From: Hemibagrus wyckioides
Taxonomy: Eukaryota; Chordata; Actinopteri; Siluriformes; Bagridae
Assembly: GCF_019097595.1 (NCBI RefSeq)
Contig: NC_080712.1
Span: 18,500,146-18,564,145, forward strand
Direction: 5' to 3'
Length of the DNA: 64,000 nucleotides
Shown here one piece after another: positions 27,401-38,350 of this stretch; the stretch's first letter is position 1; every line of letters begins with the position of its first letter. The notes below the pieces were generated by a model. It had not been told where the DNA came from and ran no database searches. It saw only the letters and a program-made list of their open reading frames with translations. The position numbers and the translations under genes are program-made.

Positions 27401-27769
27401 TGCAGATTATTTTTTGTACCAAGTACAGATAGAGAAGCTTGAAGCAGTTAACAGTGAATATGAATGATACCATGGCAACACATTCCATACCATGAGACAC
27501 ATTCATCTCAGCTCCACTCAGTGTCCAGGATATTGGCCTATAGACATACCCATTACATGCTGTTTTAAAGAACAGTGATTTAAAAAAAAACTTCAGGGCT
27601 TCTAATAACATCAGGATAGAAAAAAAAGATGAAGAAGAGTAAAAGTTGAATAACTGAGTGTAATCTAAGATATTACATCCTGTTCCCTGGACCTTTATTG
27701 AGTAATGCCTGGACCCTATCGAGTCAGCACTCAACACTTTAGAATATATATAACACCTGAGAATTATCA

Positions 27770-27870
27770 CTTATTCAGCTTCAGTACATGCTTTACCCTG
27801 GTCAGGGTCACAGTAGATCCAGATCTCAGGAACACTGTGTGCAAGTCAAGAATATACCCCAAGAAGGACA
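27770..27870 (-). mobile_element. DANA/Mermaid-like SINE 3' fragment
   Basis: Contains ttcagcttcagtacatgctt followed by taccctggtcagggtcacag and gatctcaggaacactg, the inverted 3' portion of the SINE seen at 37160-37520. Confidence 0.6.
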
Positions 27871-28010
27871 TCGATGTTTACAATGAAGGTGGAATGGAAT
27901 ATCAAACAGACAGCAATAAGAGGCTACATTATATAACAAAATAACAACAGATGCATTGCAACAGATATCCCAGTCAAGAAAGGGTTTGCTAAATGACACA
28001 TCTAAATATA

Positions 28011-28095
28011 CTAGACTTTATTCCTGATGACCATTGTTCCCACAATCCTTACCAGGATAAAGCAGTTATAAGAGATAAAGAAATTGCTGAATGAA
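28011..28095 (+). mobile_element. DANA/Mermaid-like SINE 3' fragment, opposite orientation
   Basis: Reads accaggataaagcagttata and ends aaattgctgaatgaaag, the plus-strand 3' tail of the same SINE. It faces the fragment at 27770-27870 as an inverted pair about 140 bp apart. Confidence 0.5.
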
Positions 28096-30441
28096 AGTAC
28101 AATATTGAGATAAGCAAGAGGAAGTGCTCGTATCTTACCAAATCAATCATCAGTGGCATGTTTTGAAATTTTTTTTGCACAGTAAGTTTTCAGTTTTTGC
28201 TCATTGAGACTTCTGGAGAGATGCATCTATGATAACAGTTGTGTGCAGCGTTTTGCATGGGGATGTCTACCGTTACAGTGCACTGTGCATTTTTCCAGCT
28301 AATGGAGCAAGGTAACAGGATAGGGATTACTTACTCATGTTGTTTAAGTAGCTGCAATCATTTTGTGATGTAATTTAGCAGACGATACAGAACATCTCCT
28401 TTTTTGGAGCAAAGACATAAATGTTAACATAGGGGTCACCATCTCCAGCATTCACAGACAAACACAAAATGTAGCACATGGAAGATTCTGTTCTCTGAAT
28501 AGTGACACATGGATGTGAAACACTCATGCTGAATTCACTGGCATATGCTTAATGTTTATCTGAGTATTATGTGTCAAAACTGCAAATATAATTCTTTGAG
28601 GAAGTGTAAATTCTCCTTTTACTGATTTTGTATGTGGGTCTGTCTGTATTGATGAGCAGAGATGTTAGCCAGTACTGTCTGAGTACTGTCTTACAATAAA
28701 GATGCAAATTAGGCAAAGGAGGATCAGTGTATTAGCCAGCAAATCTCTCTTACTTAGCACTTACAATTTATGTGTAGTGAATAAGAGTTATATAACAGGT
28801 TTAGTCTCATAGGCTTAGTTTTACATACACAGTAATTCAGTGTCTGAACCATGTGTTTTGGTTGACTTGGTAGAAGTGAGTTTGTAGCTGAGACAGAACA
28901 TTAATGCATATTAATACTGTTTGCAGATCCAATGGACATTTTGTAAAACACTTTTCATTTAATTAAAGGGAGTTGCTTCCATTTAATTAAAGAAAACACA
29001 TCAATATTTGTATAATAAAATTACTTAAAAAATACAATCACAAAATAAAGTAGAACAATTTTGTCAGTAATTATAGGAATTATCACTTCATATTTAATAT
29101 AGGGTAAAAAGTCATATTTAAAGCCTCCTTATTTCTTTTTTCCTATTTCCTATTGTGATTCAACATGTTTCCAAAGTCAGTCAGCTTCATTGAGCCTTTT
29201 TTCCTACAGATACTTCACACTATTGTGGCTGTGTGTGTGGCAGCCTGAGTAATCATATGGCAAGTCTAATGCCTCTCTCCCCTCTAACCCTTGGTTGTTG
29301 GAGGTCTGTGGTTTCCCCAGACATTGTATTCAGTCCTAACACAGTGGGCATAGATTGTTATGCCCCTCAAATGAGAAATTATTAAGTCCATCATACCTGT
29401 TTGTTTGGCAGGTCGGACTGACACATTGATTGGCAGGCCATCAGTCCAACACTTTTTCACAGGAAACAAATTCATATAAATGAGAAAGAGCTGGTGGGGG
29501 AGAGAGTGTGTGTGGCTGGGGCAGTGAGGGAGGTAAGGGTTAGCTGGGGGGTGGCACAACCCTAATGACCCCAATTCTTTCGTTCTTATAGAAAGCTGTA
29601 TTTCTCCCTTAAAGAGGCATTGTGCTCACCCCTTTCCCACATGGGAACTCTGTTTGAGTGAGGAGGAGGGCTGTAAGAGCTAGGTTGCAAGAGCAGCTAT
29701 GGCAGTCTGCCATTCCTAATGAACAATGCCATAGAATAGCTTTATTTGTCAAGACCTCCTCAGGCTGTACATAGAGAAGCTTTGGGTATGTTGAATGGGC
29801 TAACTAAGGCTGTTGCTCCACTCAAACTGCCCCCACCCTCACCCCCACCCCCAAGTTTTTCCACTTGCAGACCCCATTGATTAACCTGGTTCTGTGCCTG
29901 AAAGGACGCTAACAAGATGCAGTTTAAAGTTTATGTCAATTAGTAGTCATAGTGTGATGGGACAGCTGCAGGGTTTGTGTGTTAACTCCTGGCTGTCTGG
30001 TCCCAGGCCCACACTGGCAGCCCAAAGGTCAAAGTTTGCAATCCTGAAGTGAAACCGCATAATCGTAATCAGCAGTGTCACTCCCCAGGACCTTTCTGAC
30101 AACCTTGACCGTAGGGGCCAGATGCTGAAAAGGAGAAAAACAACTGTCATTTTTCATTTTTTTATTTTGTTATTTATTCATTTATTTATTGCCAACAATG
30201 CTGTAAATGTATTTGGAGGATGTGATTAAATTGTGCAGCTGTCAGCATTACTGGAATACTGTAATGTTTTTAACAGATGCTTAGACATAATGGGTGTCTT
30301 TGCTCCTCCAAGGTTATTTTGCCTTAATCTACAACTAAGTCCAACAGTTATTTTGACATTGTCTTCCAAGCCATCTAAACTATGCTCTAATATAGCTCAT
30401 GGTGTTCAGTTTACTGAGGATCTTAGTGTTTCCTGTTAAAT

Positions 30442-30442
<1 letters not shown>

Positions 30443-30492
<50 letters not shown>
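30443..30492. repeat. (CT)n microsatellite
   Basis: Roughly 25 CT units with one G interruption; a TTTA tract follows at 30568-30597. Confidence 0.95.
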
Positions 30493-31289
30493 ATTCACTT
30501 ACTGCTTTCTACATTTTACCCGAAGGCCTCAGTGCAATTACTCACATTTTCCTTATAATCTACTACATTTTTATTTATTTATTTATTTATTTATTTAGCA
30601 TACCAACCTCACATGGTGATAATTTTAGCATACATGGTGCTTAGTTTATGTTCAGCCTAGACAAGCTATGTTAAACAACATACCACTGCAACCCACAGCC
30701 TGAAACCAGCCTCAGGATCACTGTATATAATGAACTTGCTACAGTGCTGTCAGTGTTGGGAGATGAGAAACATTCTCACACAAACACATAACATAATTAG
30801 TCCTTCTTTATATGTGAGAAGAGCTGGGCAGCAGTGTCACAAGAGCTTGTTTCAAACTATACACAGCTGCTAGAGAGAACTTTCCATTTGTCTTATAGTA
30901 CAGAACAATATACACTGCCTAGGCCATATGACTGTGCAGGATTTAGTGAAAGACTCATGTGAGTCTGTATTTTAAACAGTCAAAGCCTGTGTGCTTTTTA
31001 GACCCCAGCAACCACCACCACTCTATAGCCACTAATGAGCCTTAACATAATTTTGTTTATGAGCTGCTAAATACAGCAGGCAACACTTGATGTGGTTTGC
31101 CATTGCACCTATAAAATTCGATGTTAAATTAAACTAACCACATGTGAATCTGTGCAGGAAATGAATACTGGAAAACATAATCTGTAAAGATCTACCATGG
31201 AATGACAAATTGTGCCACCAAAACTTCACACTTTAGCATCAAAGTCTCTGGAACTGTACTGGAGGGATGACTACCATGCTTTGAAAACA

Positions 31290-31600
31290 TATTCCCTCAG
31301 TTGGTGTTTTGTTGACTGTGGTGGAGAGCAGTGCCCAACACACCAGTCCAAACTCTTCCATAGTTTTTAAGTTGCTTTCAGGTTTGGTGACATCAGTTTC
31401 ATACTCATAAAAACTTTCAGTATGCCCTCATGCCCTGTGTATGGATGCATTGTCATTCTGGAAACAACCTTTTTCCCCATAAGGATGAAAATGTTTCCTC
31501 ATAGGGTACAGGTGATCAGTCTAAATATCTTTTGTGTTTATTTGCAGCGTGACTTTCCTCTAACAGGTAGAATATGACAAGAAAATGTGTGCATAGCATA
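31290..31600. repeat. Possible decayed interspersed repeat
   Basis: The wording (gatgcattgtcattctgg, aggatgaaaatgtttc, atagggtacaggtgatca, tttgcagcgtgac) resembles a repeat I associate with fish DNA transposons. No terminal repeats or clear protein motifs could be found, so this is a weak call. Confidence 0.3.
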
Positions 31601-31924
31601 AGAAAGCTCCTCTTTTTTTAACCTGTCTGTCACATCACTGCCCTCAGGAATATTTTAGACATGATGAGTTTTTTCTGAGCAGTCTACCTGTATCAGCTGG
31701 CCATTTTGTCACACGCATCTGCCATATGTTTATACTTAATAACTATACTATTAATGGCTATAGATCTTTGTTTGCTGTGCTCATGTTATTAGCTAGCCTA
31801 TAGAATTGGGAAGGGGCCTCAATAGATAACCTGCTAAGATTATTTGGACTTTGATTACAGCAAAGACAATTACATAGTAATGGCATTTAATGGGGCTTTA
31901 AAATACAGTGCATCTAACACACAC

Positions 31925-31965
31925 TATCTAACTTTATTAGGCACACCTATCTTGTTGATACACAT
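31925..31965 (-). repeat. Terminal fragment of the TTATTAGG-type repeat
   Basis: Reads aactttattaggcacaccta, the inverted terminus. Sequence to about 32220 may be decayed interior, but I cannot align it convincingly. Confidence 0.4.
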
Positions 31966-33235
31966 ACAGATTATATCTTATCTTTTTTTCATGCAAAATT
32001 TGTGGTCCGTCTTCTAACCTTTAATTACGTTAGTGGTCATTTTGTGAGCATTTCTGACAAGCTGGATATTTGTGGTTAACTGAAGTTGGTTTTTCAGGAT
32101 TTTGGGCATGTTTTAAAATTCACAGCAATGCCACACACATTAGCATGCCACAACCATGACGGTTTCACTGATGTGCTGACAACAGTGCAGAGCCCAGTAA
32201 TATATCTTTGGTGGTGGTCCAGTTTCTTTGAGAAAGGGGAAATGGATCTGACAGATTGTATTTACAGAACCAGCTGACATGCTACCATCCATAGTTATAC
32301 ATACATACAGTGTCACCTATATGGCAGATGTAGCTGGTAAAATAAGTGCAAGTACAAGCTACAAACTTGGGATAATGAGGCACAAATCTGACACTTCCTT
32401 AAAGAACTCTGAATTAATGCTTTAAGCAGTTAGTGCTTAAGAAATAACCACTCATTTGAAACTGATATTAATCACAATGTTTTAGTGTGTTGAATGTGTG
32501 AGCACATTAACCCTAGGAATTTTCCAGATAAGTTTGAGTGCATGGATGTCAACTGCCACTCAGGAAGTACCTCAACATGACCCTGTACACCCTACAATAT
32601 ACACTGAGGGAATAATCCTCACTTAATCCTCAGTCATTTGTAGAAAGACGGCACAAATGACCTAGACATGTTATAAATTATAATTGAATTGTACTCTCTT
32701 ATCCTATGTTGCATTCCTGTAATGCTCATTTGAGCTGTTTATTTAAATGCTTTCGGGGTATCAGCGCCATGTGTCTCAGCTGACCCAGAGGGCCACCTTG
32801 ACATCTGGAAACGCTCTTAAAGTGTAGAAAGGAGCTTCGACTGGAACTACTGGAAAGTGCAGCCTAAAAACTATCATCGGCAAGTCAGCCATTAACCAGA
32901 ATGAGTGATTTTTGGTCACTGCATATCCCATGGAGGCTATCATACACCCACTGGATATGCAAACCTTTGAAAGTAGGTGCTCTATTGTTTGTATTTTTAG
33001 GAGTGTAGAATTTGTATAAAAGTAATAGGAGATGAACAATTTGTGTCTGGGAGAATCGCAATAGACTGCAGCCCTCTTAATGTACATGACTATCAATTAA
33101 GTAACCTGTGAAAAGGTGACCGCTATCACTGCACCAGCAATAGAAGTAGACAAAGAGCCCATTCTTTTTCCCAGGCAGTAGACCAAAGTGATTATTGGAA
33201 AGAGAAAGAGAGAGAGAAAGAGAGAGAGGGAATGA

Positions 33236-33470
33236 AAGGCAAAGAGAGCTCTTGGCGGCACACTGCATTCCCAGTTATATTAACCTTCCAGAGAAATCAG
33301 TCTGACACAGAAGCTGACGGAGGATCTAAATTACCTTTTGATTGCTGGTGTGGCGGCCTGTTCATATTATCGGTCATCTGGCACAATGCGGCCCCCTGTT
33401 CGGCCCCTCTGCAGTCGTCAGGCCCTTATTAATTATGGTAAGTGACCTTTGAGCAGGTGATGAGAGAGAT
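33236..33470. promoter_or_regulatory. Candidate conserved non-coding element
   Basis: A GC-balanced, repeat-free stretch with ttattaattatggtaagtga and several CpGs (tggcggcctg, caatgcggcc). It lies about 2.4 kb beyond the sfrp5 stop codon. The short open frame 33232-33432 has no recognisable protein. Confidence 0.28.
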
Positions 33471-34686
33471 GAGGGTTGGGGGCCAGTCCTATAGACACAC
33501 AGCCTGTTTGATGAGCTCCTGTGACTAGGCTCTTTTTAAGTCGAGAATCTTGCTTTTTTCTGGTACTGCTGCTATCTCTTGCTCACCATCAATCCCCTTC
33601 CCTTCTCCACCCCACATCCCCCACCCCTACCCCTGTCCCAACCTCCATCTACCTTTTGAGTTGTTTCTCCACTGTAATCTAGGATTAGTTTGTTCTCTAT
33701 TATTTTCTATATGTGTGTGGCAGCATCACTGGTGACATTTTAATACAAGCCTCTTTGTCATCCTTCACTCATCTAATCAGAATTCAAGCAGTACTAGTAT
33801 GGTGAACTAAATTGCTTGTTACCTTTTGCAGCTTTTAAGCTTTTCAACATTGTCTGCTGTCATTTGTACAGAGTTTGTAAGCATTTATAATAGGCCAGAG
33901 AAGGTGTACCACATCTGATCACAAATAGAATTGATGAGGTTTATGTCCTTTTCACTGTGTTGTGTATCCAACAACTATCCAAACCACTATTAATCTGGGA
34001 GGTTTTTGACATCTATAGACAGACCAACTTCATTTAAAGCCACATTTGTTAAACTGGCTCTTTACGTGACATGATGTCTTCAAGACAGACGGTCGAAACA
34101 AGGGTAGATAGTAACCTGAATAAAAACATCTCCACTTTTTTACTAAATAAGAGTGGATAATTTTGTTCAAAATCCAGTTTTACATCACTGTTGGCTGTTG
34201 TCCATAATTTATACCGCACAATAGAATCCAGTGGGTTTTCCCAGACCACCAGATATATGATGTGTATGATAATTGTTTCTTTCTTGCTTTAAAGATTTAT
34301 ATGAGTGACTTTACTTCTCATGAATCTGTTGTATTTACAGCGTTTAATGCCATAACCCAATGACTCCACTTGGTTAATTCATTACTTACAAGGGACAATT
34401 CCCATGCCCTATTTCAGCTGTCAGCATCATATATTTCGAACATCAGTTAAATATGAGCATGGGACTGTATGTATGCAGGCTAACAAGACGCCAGGATCCT
34501 GGTGTGCACTGGACAGATCTGCAGGCAGTGTTGATGGAGAATAACCAGCCCAGTGCCAGCTGTGCTGATACTGAAGACTGTAAAATGACTTAATATAATA
34601 TTTCAGCTTTCCCGAAATGGATCAGAGAGCAAAAAATTGACTGACATATCTTATTTAATTCTCTGAATGTATTTACATATGTTATG

Positions 34687-34939
34687 GCACACTCTATAGT
34701 TATGGACCATGACACCCATAGGTGCTTTTTAAAAAAAGGCTTTCCACTAGATTTTGCATGGCTGTGGGGATTTGCCCTTTCAGCAACAATGACATTTGTG
34801 AGATTAGGCATTGAAGTCAAGATGCAGAAACCTGGGGTGCATTTCAGGTTCCAGTTCATCATAAATGTGTTCAAATTGTGTAAAGTACACATATGAGTGC
34901 CATGGTAAGATCTCCACAAACCTTTGGCCATATAGTGTA
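34687..34939. mobile_element. Tc1-derived MITE or internal-deletion remnant
   Basis: The right end (ctttggccatatagtgta, finishing at 34939) is the terminal inverted repeat of another common fish Tc1 group. The left end near 34687 is a degenerate counterpart (acactctatag...ggacca). The interior has the familiar segments ccactagattttg, gctgtggggatttgcc and ttccagttcatc of those elements. It is about 250 bp with no transposase left. It lies roughly 0.9 kb past the sfrp5 stop codon, near the probable end of its 3' UTR. Confidence 0.75.
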
Positions 34940-35090
34940 CTCTATTTTGTACCTATTTTAAATTCTTTGCAGTTTATATATTTTATTTTGTCTCACCCTT
35001 TAGTTTTGATGATTTGATGAAAGCAAACCTGCTTTAAAATGTAACCCATTAATGTCAGAAATAACAGTTCTAACATAAAGATTTTAATCA

Positions 35091-35864
35091 TTTATTTTAG
35101 CAACAGTAAATTGTATGTAAATGATATGCCTGCCAGATGTTTCCTTTCTTTTTTTTAATTCCTTAGAAGTGTGAGTCATAATAATTTCAGTACAAAATGT
35201 ATATTTTAAAGAACAAAGTATAAAAAGGCATTAGAGATTTCACCAACCAAACTGCGAGGTTCAGTCCAGAGTCTGCCATTCAACTGGCTGGTATGAGACA
35301 CTGTCTCAGAACTGGGAAGTGATGCAGGTGCTACTCATAGTCCCACTGACCAACAATCACAAATATCTGCAATCAGTCCTCTTTCTCAATACAAACCACG
35401 TTTGATCTGGCCTCGCATTGTAGAAGCACTTTCATAACCATAATCATATCTACATGGTTTATGGTCTAAGATTTTTTAATCCATATCTACAAAATAAAAG
35501 TTTAACAGAAAAGCTATTTGTCTTTTAATCTAATGTTTACTTACTGATTGTTCGTTTCTTCACTCTGACATAAACATGATCAACACAAACTGATCTATAT
35601 CTTTCTTATCCCTCCTGATGTGGGATCACTTACCACACAAAAATGGCATTTCACTTGGACTTTTCTTTGGAATGATATTTTATCCTCTGCTCTACCAAAG
35701 GTAAATGAGTACATTTATATAGAGAAAAAATGAAGATTGCTGAAGTATCAAACCATTAGCAATGAGTGCTTCTCAAAGGCAACTGCTGAATAAAATGTAT
35801 GCGGTAATTGCGGAGGGGGATTGGAAAGCTTTGAGTGAGCAGAGTTGAGTTATATAGTCATTGA
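35091..35864 (-). other. Putative sfrp5 3' UTR with candidate poly(A) signal
   Basis: After the TGA, the first clear AATAAA on the minus strand is at 35096-35091 (TTTATT on plus), about 770 nt downstream. Another lies at 34987-34982. Intervening sequence is unremarkable and AT-rich. A 3' UTR of this size is usual for SFRP genes, but the cleavage site is a guess. Confidence 0.35.
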
Positions 35865-36193
35865 TCACTGGAAGACACTTTGGTATGTTGGACACTGCTG
35901 CGACTTCATGTATTTGAGGGCATACTTGAGTTCCTTGCTCTTTTTGTCCCATTTGTGAATAGCCATGAGCAGAAGCTGCTGGTCCACCTTACGGCCCATA
36001 ATGAGGAAGCTGCTCCCAAGGTTGTCGAGTTGAGAACAGGGGCAGTTTGCGCCATTCTTGATGTACAGCGTCAGCTTCTTCAGGTCTTTCTTGCGCAGGA
36101 TCCCCATCTTAAGAACCTTTTTCTTCTTCTGAGCTGCGATAAGCTTGCGGTCACCTTTATCCTTCTTCACTTCTTTGATCTTCATTTTAAGTG
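35865..36193 (-). CDS. sfrp5: sfrp5 coding exon 3 (rest of netrin-like domain, stop)
   Basis: Encodes residues 204-312 and the TGA at 35867-35865. The acceptor reads tctcctctag before CACTTAAAATG. It holds a basic stretch (GDRKLIAAQKKKKVLK), the segment NGANCPCSQLDNL with cysteines 254 and 256, FLIMGRKV, the IHKWDKK block and the terminal cysteine 304 in CPTYQSVFQ. The basic stretch matches the heparin-binding character known for SFRP NTR domains. The open frame on the opposite strand here (35880-36197) is a shadow of this exon. Confidence 0.95.
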
Positions 36194-36363
36194 CTAGAGG
36201 AGACATGAAAGGATTAAATCTTTGAAAAACAAACTATTTTCACTCATTGGCAAAGGACAATATCAACATGTCATGTCAGTGAAATATATGTGTGTGTGTG
36301 TCTGTGTGTGTGTATATGTGTGTGTGTGTGAGTGTATGTATGTGTGTGTGTGTGTGTGTGTAC

Positions 36364-36395
<32 letters not shown>

Positions 36396-38314
36396 ATTCT
36401 CTCTTTGCATGTTTGAGGGAAAAAAGGGGGGTAAATTCCGTCATTCCTTTTAGGGCTCCCACCGTCATACTGGTTCCATTCTTTTGTACTCTCTCAAGCA
36501 GCAAGACATTTCACAACAAGCACACAGGAAGATCCTGGGATATCCCATTCAGATGAATAGTTTACACCTCCCCAGAGAAACATCATTTAACCATGGATGG
36601 CATTAATTGCAGTCACCCGGGACAGGAGAGGGAGACGAATGGAAAGTTTCAAAGACAGATGTGAAACACTCCTACAGTGGCTACAAGCACTTCCCTACCT
36701 CATTCACTGCCCTTCAGAGCCTGAACTACTAACCTTACATAAGCAGCAAGGTCCTGTCCATGAAAATTATGAAGACTTATGTACCATGCAATTTATTGTC
36801 GGCTTAATGCTCCTTTTTGCAGCATTAAATGAAAAGCTGCATTTTTTCTAGCACATATTAAAAAACTGTGTGTCCTTAGTGCAAGTCTTTCCCAACTATT
36901 ACGAATAAACCTTGCTGTATTTAAATGATGTGGAAAAAATGGTGAATATATTTTTTAATAAGTGACTCATGCTTATGTGAAAAATGAAAAAAAGGTTTTG
37001 CCCATGAACAATAAATTCTCAAAGTGAATTTACAGAATTAAAAGAAATAAATCAAATTAAATGACCCTTTGGTAGACAAATTGACTTGCAAAACAATCAG
37101 CTTCTGTTATTCTGTTTTCTGAACAAGCATATGGTCTAGTCCAGTCTACTAGCAAAAATTCATTCATCTTCAGCAACCACTTTATCTTGGTCTGCATAAG
37201 AGCGTGTCTGGATCCTATTCTGGGAACACTTGGTGTAATGTGGGAATACAACAGTATTCACCAGTGATGGGATGACAGTCCATTCCAGGGGACCATACAC
37301 ACACACGTCTACACCTATAGCCAATTCAGCACATACCTATGGATATGTTTTTTTGGGGGTTTTTTGGAGGTGGGAGGAAACAAGAGATCCCAGAGGAAGC
37401 CCATGCAACAGAAGAACATGCACAAAAACCCCACACAGACAGTAACCCGAGCTCAGGATTGAATCACAAAACCTGCAGATGTGAGGCAGCAATGCCACTT
37501 GCCATGTCTTGCATGCATGTTTATCAAAACTATTTTACTGTAAAAATAACATTTATTTTACTGTATTTTTCTTATTGTTCTTTAAAGTTCTTATATGAAA
37601 TAGAACCAACCTAAAATACCTAAAAAACCTATATAGAAACAACCTATAATAACTACTTCAGATGATTCTGATCATTCTGATCTATTCTGTAACAATGTTT
37701 TATAATGATGTTACTTATATTTCTATTATAATACTAATATATTTTCATGTACATATCTTAATGAACAATGATGCAATTTCTGTTATTTGTAGTGGAGTAA
37801 GTTCTTCAGTTCTGTCTTGATCTTCAGTGTCATCAGACAGAAGTAATGGAAGTATGGAAGTAATGGATCATGTTTAAATGATAATTGTAAAGATAATTCC
37901 ATTTCTATTTTTATAGAAGTCAAAAACCACTTCACTACATGTCATACCATGTGGAAAGAACAGAGCAGGATCAGCTGGATTCCACAATATCCAACGATCA
38001 TTTTAAACACTAAGGGATTTTAGACACTAAGGGATTCTCCTATCTCACAAAGTTATGCTGCATTTTCAAGTAGCTTAGAATTCAGAGATTAACTACACAT
38101 AAGCTCTGATTTTAATATGTGCCCATCAGCTATAATGTTCTGTGAGAATGAGCATGCCTGGGCAACATTGTGATGACAAGTTGAAGTTATATTTTAAACA
38201 AGAGCTGGTCTAAATTGTGGCTGTTTTTTCTGATGGAGTGAGTTGATGAATGCAGGTAGGGAGAGGTATTCACTCTGAGCAGAAACAGATCATGTTCCTT
38301 AGAAGGTTGTGGTT

Positions 38315-38350
<36 letters not shown>

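Larger units (their letters stand above)
28096..34686. other. Intergenic downstream of sfrp5
   Basis: No gene seen. Candidate non-coding elements are at 29940-30115 and 33236-33470; CT, TTTA and GA (33199-33228) tracts and weak repeat fragments at 31290-31965 fill part of the rest. Confidence 0.6.

Noticed and set aside
27345..27770. 141-codon minus-strand open frame, the longest outside sfrp5 and Tc1
   Set aside because: Its N-terminal and central parts show no domain, and its C-terminal end falls on SINE and other repeat sequence; composition is that of random AT-rich DNA.
35880..36197. 105-codon open frame on the plus strand
   Set aside because: It is the antisense shadow of sfrp5 exon 3, which has strong family similarity, correct splice sites and phase.
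36222..36556. Cys/Val-rich open frames
   Set aside because: Translations of a TG microsatellite.
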